A stretch of 64,000 bases of DNA. Source: Eutreptiella sp. 'Long Island Sound 2002'. Its lineage: Eukaryota > Euglenozoa > Euglenophyceae > Eutreptiales > Eutreptiaceae. Location of the stretch: contig OZ038378.1 of NCBI GenBank assembly GCA_964036045.1, positions 43,543,639 to 43,607,638 on the forward strand, written 5' to 3'. The position numbers were made by a program, and so were the translations under genes. A model generated the notes under the pieces. That model did not search any database. It was not told the DNA's origin and saw nothing but the letters and a program-made list of their open reading frames with translations. The stretch's first letter is position 1; each line of letters starts with the position of its first letter. Shown piece after piece: positions 51,214 through 60,446 of the stretch.

Positions 51214-52076
51214 CCCCTACAGGGGGTAGATAATCAAGCTACGGCACCCGCCGGCCCGAGTCCCAGCCAGCGATATTCACGGGCTGCGCCTCTCGCGCCA
51301 CGGGGCGCCCGTCGTCCCCCCTGTAGACCCTCTTGGTATATTATAAGTCAGAATGTGCGAGTACCACGAAGGCGATTGGGTAATGACCCCTGACATGGAG
51401 CACCGGCACTGTATATATCTGTCATGGGGTGTGGGTGTGGGGTGTGGGTGCGACTATGGGCAAAGGAGAGTCTGGGGTTGCTACTGGATGCTTCTGTACC
51501 ATACTAGGGGGGACCTACGCTGGGTCGGCGGCGTACAATATGAGGACCAGGGGGCGATGAAGGCTGAGGGCCAGGCTAGGCTGGAGCCTCCCAGAAATCC
51601 CGGCTATGTATCTACGGGCTGTTGCGTGTGCGCGGCTGGCAGTGGATTACATGGGGTCAGGGGTGGTGGACGTCTCCACGGTAGCGGAGGTGAGCGAACA
51701 GCAGGGGGCCCGTTCTTGCTTGGCCGCATGCGTGCTGCTTTGTACCTTGCTTGCTGCGTTGCACCCATAAGAGGCGCCCTTGCTTTCTGCTTGTTGCTAT
51801 GCTGTTGCGTTGCTATGCCTTGCCCCTTTACCCCCGGCGAACAAACGGGCCAGTGTCCGTCGCCGTTGCTAATGCTAAGGCTTGCAGTTGCCACTGCCCC
51901 CAAAGCCTGGTTGGCCGGTATCCCCGGTCCTTTGGGTCCTCCGTCATGCTGTGGGCCACCTGAGGCAGCCCTGGGACCCATGGGATCGAGCAAGGCAGGA
52001 ACCACCTGTCGGTGCGAGATGCCCTGTACCTCCAGTCTACGGCATGATAAGTGGTCATGACTATGACTATGACTAC
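51213..52076 (+). mobile_element. Element E2, copy c
   Basis: Starts ACCCCTACAGGGGGTAGATA and ends ATGACTATGACTATGACTAC before (TA)n; matches copy b over its length. Confidence 0.7.
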
Positions 52077-52115
52077 ATATATATCTATCTATCTATATGT
52101 ATATACATATATATA

Positions 52116-52164
<49 letters not shown>

Positions 52165-52205
52165 ATATATATCTATATATATATATATATATATATCTAT
52201 ATATC

Positions 52206-52247
<42 letters not shown>

Positions 52248-52250
52248 TAT
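52077..52250. repeat. (TA)n tract 7
   Basis: TA with CTAT interruptions. Confidence 0.95.
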
Positions 52251-53443
52251 CCTCCAATCTACACCGCTCTCCCAACTCTAGGTGGCTCCACCACACGGCT
52301 CTAAGGTACGGGCGAAGGGCACAAAGTGGTGCATACATGTGGTGGAAGGGGCTAAACTCGGTCAAAACGGGCTCAAAACGGGCTAAAAACACTTGTTTGA
52401 GCATCCCAAATGGTTCGGGATCACTTTTGGAAAAACGCGTTTTTGACCCATTTTTGACCCATTTTTGGTCCCAAAATTGCCCATTTTCAAGGCATTTTGG
52501 GATTTTCCATGAGCCAAAACCCGTCGCCACGGGCTCCAAATCGGCTAAAACCACTTGTTTGAGCATCATAAATGGTCCAGGATCACTTTTGGAAAAACGC
52601 GTTTTTCACCCATTTTTGACCCTTTGTTGGTCCCAAAACGGCCCATTTTCAAGGTATTTTGGGATTTTCCATGGCCCAAAACGCGCCACCACGGGCTCAA
52701 AACGGCCTAAAAACACTTGTTTGAGCATCCCAAGTGGTCTAGGAACAACTTTGGAAAAAATCATTTTTTTCGCCCCGGGGACCCTGGTGGACCCACCGTT
52801 GGCCCCCACCGTGTGCGTGGGCTGGCCGGCCCTCCGGCTGCACCAAGTGACCACTGGTACGGGGGTCTACGTGTCTCGTTGGGCGATTCTGAGGCTTGGA
52901 AACCACCAAAAGTGGGGGGTTTCGGGTGGACTAGGTGCCCTCGGAATTCGGATTTGAGCCACATAGCCCAAGATACGGCCCGTTCTTGGTTTCGGGGTGC
53001 TGGTGCACATTGCGCAGATTTTGGGGCTTTTTGGCGCCTTTTTGGGCCGTTTCTCGGAAATATCGTGGAGTTAGAGGGCACCAAAGATCCCTTGGTCACG
53101 AGAAAGGCAAGCCGCACGTGCAGTGTAGCAGCCGTTTGCCTTCGTTTGGCTGTTTTGAGCCCTTACTAGGGCCGTTTTGGGCGAAAAATGGCTGTTTTTG
53201 GCCCAAAACTGCGCAGATTTGGGAGGGCACCTCCCAACTTGGCGCCACCGCCCCGGGCCGCCACCGGTGAGTTTTTGGCTCAAAACTTGGATTTGGCAAG
53301 GCCACCACCTAGGCTCTAGGATGGCTAAAGTAGAGTCAAGCTCAAGGCGATGGGAAGGTGCAGTGGCCAAAACGGAATGGTGACGTGTTGTTGTTGTTGT
53401 TGTTGTTGTTGTTAGCTAAATTTAAGGGGAGAGGGGTGTAGTA
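52251..53443 (+). mobile_element. Element E1, copy c
   Basis: Same orientation as copy a, same ends (one mismatch, TACACCGCTCTCCC, on the left) and the same three 162-bp repeats. Confidence 0.8.
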
Positions 53444-53464
53444 ATATATATATCTATCTATATA

Positions 53465-53507
<43 letters not shown>

Positions 53508-53513
53508 ATATAT
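53444..53513. repeat. (TA)n tract 8
   Basis: TA/CTAT repeat marking the left edge of the gene X/PiggyBac unit copy 1. Confidence 0.9.
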
Positions 53514-53900
53514 TCCTTTGTCCACCACGCGCAGAACGGAATTAACGTTTTTTGTTCGTCAAAAATGAATCCATAAAGTTTTGTTGTTCCGGGGGGTTTT
53601 CGAACGTGCCGGACGTCATGGAAGCATCCGTTTTGTTCATTTCCACTGTTTTCCATGTGAGAAGCGTATCGTGCCGTTGCCTCTACCTTGGCTTTCGTGC
53701 TCCGTGTGCCGCGCGTGTTACGCGTGTTACGTGTTCTAAGCGTTCGCTTCTAGGTGTGCCTCTGGAACTCGAATAACTCGTGTCGCATATCCGTGCAAGG
53801 CGTGTTCCGCGTTCCGCACGTAACCGACATCACGCTTCTGGAGGCCGGAACCCACGTTTTGCGCGAGCTACGCGTCCTCCTGTACCTCAGCCCTTTCTTT
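53514..53900 (+). other. 5' leader of unit copy 1
   Basis: TATTCCTTTG, ACCACGCG and TTCCGGGGGGTTTTCGA match 59853-59960 at the start of copy 2, so this is the conserved left part of the unit. It includes GCGTGTTACGCGTGTTACGTG and TGCCTCTGGA motifs like those in the introns; an untranslated exon and intron are likely but not placed. Confidence 0.55.
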
Positions 53901-56900
53901 ATGCCCGCACCGCTTTTCCCGGATAGCCACAAGCAGTGGCTCGCCAAGGGGGGCCACCTGGGCAGTTGGGGAAGCGCGGCCACGCTGAAGCACAACGCGT
54001 TCATCGTGTTCCAGATCAAACAACAGACATGTATGTGATTGTTCAATGGGGTGGAGTACGGGTGTTGTGCCTTTCGATGTCCCCCAAGTCGATGTCGTTC
54101 GTTTCACTTTTTTTTTTTCTGCTTCTGGGCCGTGCCACGCATTTCTGCACAGCTGGGTGGCACGCAGCCTGGGTCAACCGCAAGAAGCCCGGCAGCAAGG
54201 ATCGCCGAGAAGATGAGATGTACCTCACCAACGTCACCGCATATCAAGTATGCATGCATGACAAGTGCCATTATGTTCCGTTTCGTCGCACCGTGCCGGT
54301 CCCTAGTCTCCATTTTCGATAAGCTGCTTACCCCACCAACTGCCTGCAGATCAAGACGAAGCCAAGCAAGCCCCGGGATCCCGCAAAAGTCCAAGATTGC
54401 CGCGCTAAGCCGGATGGATGGTTCGATTACACAAAGGTTGTTCTGGGCGTGCTGCGTGTTGCATCTGTACGTGATTCTGCCCCCTGTTCTACGTGTGTTG
54501 CGCGTGTTGCGCGTTCTGCACGTTCCGCCGGTGTGCCTCTCGCTCCGCCTCTGGGGGCACCACCACCGTGTTACGCGTGCTGCGCGTTCTGCAGATCCAA
54601 GCGAACCGGTTGTGGACCTGGTTGGAGGGCGAGGCAGAAGAGAGTGAGGAGGAGGAGGAGGAGGAGGAGGAGGATGCAGCGGACGATGGAGACGAGGAGG
54701 AGGAAGAGGAGGAAGAGGAGGAAGACGACGACGTGCCATTGACACCCCATGGCAAGAAGCAGGCCCGAGGCACAGTGAAGAGGGAGCATTCAGGGGACGA
54801 GCCAGATGATGTGCCGGAGAAACACTCCTCTTCTGCTGCAAAGGCTTCTGGAAAGGCAGCACGGTCCACCATGCTGGAGGTCAAGTAGGAGCCGCAGACA
54901 ATGGCAGAGAAGAAGAAGCGGAAGGCAGAGGAGCGGAGCCCGCCCAAGGTGCCACCGAAGAAGTCCGAGGCCGAGATGCCCAAGAAAAAGAAGGACAAGG
55001 ACAAGCCGGCCCGTGGGAACGTGTCCTTTGCGATCGGCGGGAAGGGCCCGCAGAAGAGCATCAGGGCCGCACCGACAAGAGCAGGGAAGTTCCAGCATGA
55101 AGGCGGGTACGACCGTGATCTGGACACAAGGCAGAGAATCTTGGAGACGGACTTCAATGCGACCGTGGGTCGCCTGGTGATGCACTACAAGGAGTGCCTG
55201 TCGGAGGAACCCAAGTCCAAGCAAGAGCTCGGGTTGGCCCTGCTGCTGCACACCAGTGTGCGGGCCCTGAGCGTGCAAAGCGTGCTGAGATTTCGGACCA
55301 AGAACGCCCAGTCGGCTGCAGCAGCCCGTGAGCACTTCGAGAAGCGCTACCCATCAAGCAGCCCAAGACAAGTGGCGGAGGGGTTTTTGAAGGGCCTTTC
55401 GGTTTGTACGGGTTGCACCGCCGCGCCGCAATGGCCGGTGGACCTCAGCCCGCCGGCAGAGGGCCTGAGTTTGGCCAAGCTGAAAATGGAGGGCCTGCGA
55501 GGTGGTCGTGGAGGTGGGGTCAGCGATCGGGTGAGCGCAATGGGCATCGAAGACATCGTTGACATGGACACGGATGTTTTGCAGGTGTTGCGCGCGTCCT
55601 CTGTTGTGTTTCTACGTAGTCGCTCCGCGCGTCATGCGCGTTCTGCGCGTTCTGCGTGTTTGCTTCTACTGTGCCTCTGAAGGACCGATCGTGTTTTCCG
55701 CGTTCTGCAGGAGAAGTTTGTCCGGTTTGTCCGGATGGCCGGCCTGATGGCGTACGAATTGGAAGAGGAACGGCAACTCGAACTTCCGGCGTCTGGAGCA
55801 TGGTCGTTGGTGCGCACCCGAGAGCTGGCGGCGAAGAAACCGCGGGTATCTGTGTGCTTTGTGGTCTCGGTGGTGTGCGCGCTGGTGCCTCCGCGCCGCC
55901 TCTGGAGGCCCATGGTAGCGTGATGCGCGTTCTACGCGTGTTACACGCATGATTCCTTGCACGCTTCTGGAGGAGGACTTGCCCGCACCTGCCAGGCCCG
56001 CCACCGCAGTACCAGCAGTCGTACGACGAAGACCCGCAGTGGCCCAGCTATCCGCCACTGCCGCCGGGCCCGCCGCCGCATGGCCAGCCGCCGCGGGGCC
56101 ACCCGCCTCCCTTGCCCTATGGTGCGCCGCCGCGGGGCCACCCCCCTCCCCTGCCGTATGGCGCGCCGCCGCGGGGTTCCCCGCCTCCCCTGCCCTATGG
56201 CGCGCCCCCCGGCGCATCGGGCGATCCGCCGGAGCTTCGTCCGAAGGCGCCGCTCGGCCCATTCGCCGATGTGGCAGAGAGCAAGAAGGTGCGTGGGCGG
56301 CTGGGGAACCAACCCGATCGTACGTCCTCTGTTGCGGTTTTCAATGCGTGGTTTGTACGGAGCCGTGAGTCACATGTATGTGGAGCCCCGGTCTCGTCTG
56401 CCCGATGTTCTGCCACTTGGTTGCCCCCCTCGTGTTTCCACAGGATCCGCAGGAGACGGGCGAGACGCGGGACGATCCCCAGAGCATCAAAACAGAAGGA
56501 TCTGGCGCCGTTGGGATGCAGGTGGAGCAGGTGGCTGTGCTGCGTGTTCTCCACGCGTGCTTCTTTGTCGCCTCTAGAGGCTGGTACGCCCCGTGTTGCG
56601 CGTGTTGCGCGTTCTCCGCGTTCTACATGTCTTGCCTCCGCCGTGCCTCTGGAGGACAGACATCACGTCGTTCGCGTTCTGCAGAAGCCTCCCCCGGAGA
56701 CGGAAGGTCAGGGGGCCAAAGAAGGACCCAAGGAGCCCGCAGAAGGCGCTGCAGAAGGCGTTGCCGCACGCGCGGAGGTCTCAGCAGGGGGCGATGGTGG
56801 TCCGGCAGGTGAGCAGGTGCGCGTTGCGGGGTCACTGCTGTTTGCGCGTCATGCCGGTATGGTTTTGTTGTGCCTCTGGAATCCGCCCTGGCATGTGTTG

Positions 56901-57111
56901 CGCGTTCCGCGCGTGTTACGCGTTACACGTGTCTCGATTCTGGCCTTCCTCTGGAGGACAGCACCCCGTTTTCCGCGTTCTGCAGGCGCCTGTGCGAGTG
57001 AAGGAGGAGCCCCCCGACTCCCCGGAACGCCATGCCGAACCGGAGGGGGATCCAGATACGGAGACGGCAGCCGAGGGCAAGATGACGGACGGCGAAATCC
57101 AAGAAGTGTAG
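53901..57111 (+). pseudogene. Gene X copy 1: nine-exon acidic/Pro-rich protein with internal TAG
   Basis: Exons inferred by comparison with copy 2: 53901-54030, 54153-54247, 54350-54436, 54595-55584, 55711-55845, 56010-56288, 56444-56530, 56685-56816, 56986-57111. All introns are GT-AG; the first three exons have exactly the same lengths as in copy 2 (130, 95, 87). The product (about 686 residues) starts MPAPLFPDSHKQWLAKGG, then TSGWHAAWVNRKKPGSKD, an acidic run, a Lys-rich run, a conserved domain of about 200 residues (RILETDFNATVGRLVMHYKE, ELGLALLLHTSVRALSVQSV, FEKRYPSSSP), AGLMAYELEEER, proline-rich repeats (HPPPLPYGAPPRG), and a tail with VKEEPP resembling a sumoylation site. TAG at 54886-54888 interrupts exon 4. 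Family not recognised. Confidence 0.65.
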
Positions 57112-57190
57112 AGGGTTGGGAGGGCTGGGAGGGGGAGGAGGGGTGGGAGGGGGAGGGGTCCCAGGGGTTTTTCTCCCCGCTTGGGGAACC

Positions 57191-57335
57191 GAGTCCGGGA
57201 TGGCCGGACCCCGACGAGTCCCGGGGGCGGCAGAGTTCGCAGCCCGCTTTGCGGGTCCCCCCTTGGGAAGTTTCAGCGCAGACAGGCGCTTTTTCTCAAC
57301 AGGCGCCGGACTGGTGGCGTCGTAATATGTGGTAG
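57191..57335 (+). other. Conserved downstream peptide block, copy 1
   Basis: Frame reads GWPDPDESRGRQSSQPALRV, ending PDWWRRNMW and a stop. Copy 2 has EWPDPDEVRGRQTSQP...PQWWHR and a stop at 63306-63437. Conservation of peptide and stop while the surrounding DNA diverges suggests a coding exon, perhaps an alternative 3' exon of gene X. Confidence 0.5.
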
Positions 57336-57731
57336 CTATACCCGGTTTCTTGGCTGTACGATAACGGAGTATTATGGCGATCGGACATGTAGTGCCCGGC
57401 GCCAAGCACAAGCGAACTGGTGGTGTCCCGCAAAAAAAGATACCACACCTTTTGCCTATTGCTCTGCGGTCGGGGAATCGAGGTTGAAACCCCCCCCCTC
57501 CGCTGCAGGTTGCTGTGTGGTAGGGGAATTGAGGCTCAAACCACCCCCCCCCATGAAAAAAACACCCACAGTGCCCTGTGCTACGTGTGCTGCGTGTTGC
57601 CTCTGACTGTGCCTCTGGACTGTGTGTGGCGCGTTCTGCGCGTGTTGCGCGTTCTCCGCGTTGCTTCCGGTTCTGCCTCTGGAGCCTAAAAGTACGTGTT
57701 CCGTGTTGTGCAGACACACCGCTCTTCAAAA
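57336..57731 (+). other. Spacer before transposase 1, intron-like
   Basis: Ends with intron-type sequence (TGCCTCTGGAGCC, CCGTGTTGTGCAG) 19 bases before the transposase ATG, so the transposase probably has an upstream untranslated exon. No other gene. Confidence 0.5.
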
Positions 57732-59353
57732 ATGCCATTTCCCACGAATCTTTGGGCGGGTTCACTCCCCGTGGAGGACTGTGCAGCAAATATCATGCAT
57801 GGAGTCCGGCCAGGCCAAACTGAATTAGTCGGGTACACCGAGGATGAGGTGTGGGACCACATGTTGGCCCCCATCCAGGAATTACAGCGGGCATCCCTCC
57901 GGAAGGCGAACCTCTCCCACTTGATCCCCCTAGTACCAAGGTGTGTCCCACTTGATTCTAGCGGTTCGGCCAATCGATTGTAGTGTTTGCCCCAATGGAT
58001 GTGGCTCCCATTTCCGTAGGTACAACGCCTTCATCCTCCTACTAGGCATGGTACGGCCCATGCAAGTAGACGGCATCTGGGAACGGGACGGGTTACTGTA
58101 CAACCCCTTCATGGCACAATTGCTAAGCCGCAAGCAGTACTACGTCTTGCGCCGTAACATCCGGCCCGACGTTGTTGAACTACTGGAGGAGTGCAATGGG
58201 CAGTGGGCTGGTGCCTGGCGGTTGGGTGGCGCGGCTTGTGGGGATGAGTCCGTGGTGCCGCACAAAGGCATACGTGCCGGCCCACTGCGGATGTTCATCG
58301 CCCGCAAGCCCCACTCCACCGGCATCAAGCTCTATTGCCTTGCCGATGCCACCAGTGGGTACGTGGTGGACATGTACCTGTACACGGGTAGACGCGGGCA
58401 CCTGCGGCGGTTCGGCAACAGCGCGGGCAACTACAATGCCCAGCAGATCATGACCATGTGGGCAGGTCTCCTCCCTTCCGGGACCATCCTCTGTGCGGAT
58501 TCCTTTTTTGGATCCCACGAGCTAGCGCGTGACCTCGCTGCGGAGGAGAAAGCATTCTTGATGATGACGAAGCGCTCCACGTACGGGGTGGACAGGGCAG
58601 GAGAGCTTCTAGGAGAAGGACAAACCGCCACGTGCACTGTGGACGACGCGAGGTACGCCATGGTGGTCTTCAAGAACCCAAAGGTGGGTCACAAGCCGCC
58701 CCGCGTAGTGCCGATGCTCACCAACGTCCACTTCCCACAAGCCGGACCCGTGCATCGCCGCAGCGGGAATGAGGTGAACCCGGTGGTCGCCAGCTACCGC
58801 CAGCTATCGCGTGGGGTAGATGGCGTCAACCAGATGGCGCTCCAGATGCGCCAGATGGGACGTCAGATGACGTGGTCGCATGCGGTGCGTGCGTTCGTCC
58901 TCCGGTATGCCGTGGTCAACGCATACGCGACCTGCCGGTCCCTCGGGGGGGGCCCGAACGGGTACCATGTTTGACTGGCAGTGGGACCTTATCCGGCGCC
59001 GTTTTTGTACAGTGGCGGTGGCCAAGCCCATCCACGTGCCGGTGCGGATGCCGGGCCGCCGGGTGTGCGCCCATTGCAACCGGGGCAAGACCCACTACGT
59101 TTGTTGTGGGTGCGGCAAGTGGTACCATGTGGGGTGCTTTGCCGTGGCGCATGGGGTGACCGGGGTGGTAGAGGCGGATGTGGAGGAGGAGGGCGACGAG
59201 GCCGAGGAGGATGGAAGCGAGAGGGAGGAGAGTCAGGATGACACGGAGGAGGAGAGTGAGGAGGAGGGGGAGGAGGATGAGGAGGAAGAGAGTGAGGAGG
59301 AGGAGGAGAGTGACGGGGAAGAGGACGAGGACATGGAGGATGACGAAGATTAG
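57732..59353 (+). CDS. PiggyBac-like transposase, copy 1
   Basis: Exon 1 57732-57940; a 79-base GT-AG intron 57941-58019; exon 2 from 58020. Splicing restores NLSHLIPLVP + RYNAFILLLGMVRP. The DDD triad of the PiggyBac family is visible: Asp codon 58345 (IKLYCLADATSGY), 58498 (ILCADSFFGSHELA), 58819 (LSRGVDGVNQMALQ). A C-terminal cysteine-rich domain follows (CAHCNRGKTHYVCCGCGKWY, then HVGCF), also typical, then an acidic tail. Between them, at the G8 run 58947-58954, the frame changes by one; as written the catalytic frame stops at 58974 and the Cys-rich frame runs to 59353. It would excise and integrate DNA, classically at TTAA. Its companion is gene X. Confidence 0.8.
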
Positions 59354-59747
59354 GAAGGAGAAGGTGGTGGAGGGCGGACGTGGTGGAATCGTGAACTTCA
59401 TGGCCGCCAAGCCTGTGCCATCCCTATTCATGGGACCAGTGCGAACCCTGGGGGACAACCGCGTAGGCTGGATACCCAAACTGTGAGGACGCGGCCCCCC
59501 AAAAGTGCGCGCGTGTACAATAGTGACGTGCTACGCGTGCTACGCGTTTTGCGCGTGCCGGAAGTCTGCTTCTAAGTCTGCCTCTAGAACTCCGTGCTGC
59601 GCGTTCTGCGCGTTCTGCGCGTGATGCCTGTGTTGTTTGCGTTCTGCACGTGCTGCGCGTGCCGCGCCTTTTGAAGCAACACGCGCAGCACGTATTGTGC
59701 CGCGCAGAGCGCTTCCGGACAGAAACGTCCCCTCTGTAGACAATGGA
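59354..59747. other. Spacer between units, repeat-rich
   Basis: From 59528 it is made of CGTGCTACGCG/GCGTTCTGCGCG repeats and TCTGCCTCTAGAAC, as in the gene X introns. A hairpin lies at 59648-59693. Confidence 0.6.
59648..59693. repeat. Hairpin near the end of unit copy 1
   Basis: ACGTGCTGCGCGTG (59648-59661) pairs with CACGCGCAGCACGT (59680-59693) across an 18-base loop. Could be a terminator-like or terminal structure of the unit. Confidence 0.75.
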
Positions 59748-59788
59748 ATATGTATATATATCTATATATTTGTATATATATATCTATA

Positions 59789-59827
<39 letters not shown>

Positions 59828-59854
59828 ATATCTATCTATCTATATATATATATA
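59748..59854. repeat. (TA)n tract 9
   Basis: TA with CTAT and TTTAT interruptions at the left edge of unit copy 2, like tract 8 at copy 1. Confidence 0.9.
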
Positions 59855-60446
59855 TTCCTTTGGCTACCACGCGTAGAAAGCATAGCACGAAACTTTGTCG
59901 CGTTTTTGCTTTTATGATTGTTTTGTGCTTCCGGGGGGTTTTCGAGGGTGCCCGACGCAATGGAACTATCCGTTTAGCTCAATTCAACCATTTTCGAGGA
60001 GAGAAGCACAATTGCCTCCTCCCTCTGCCTCTGTCTTGGTGCTACGCGTGCTGCGTGTGTTGCGCGTCCTGTGTGTTTCGGTCCGGTGCCTCTGAGTCTG
60101 CCTCCGGAAGTCTTCCTACGCGTTCTACGCGTTCTGCAGGGGCTAAGCGCTTCACACCTATCATACCACCCCTGATTTTTTTTTTTGCCATGCTTTCAGC
60201 CGTGTACTCTGCCACACACCTGCACTGGTTCCCAATGGAACTTAAATGTGCGTATTCCAACGACAATTGCCTTCTGCCTATCTGTTTGCCTTGGTGCTAC
60301 ATTGCCCACGTGTGTTGGGTGTTTTGTGTGTTGTCGTTTTTCGCTTCTGACGTTGCCTCTGGAGCCGTTGTACGCGTGCTACGTGCTCTGCAGCATGTTT
60401 TTGTCCCATCATTCATAGGCCGCTCTGCTTTTATGGTGCAGGAGCC
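59855..60446 (+). other. 5' leader of unit copy 2
   Basis: Shares ATTCCTTTGG, ACCACGCG and CTTCCGGGGGGTTTTCGA with 53514-53620. Contains intron-like segments ending CGTTCTGCAG (60140) and TTATGGTGCAG (60441), just before the gene X ATG. Confidence 0.5.
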
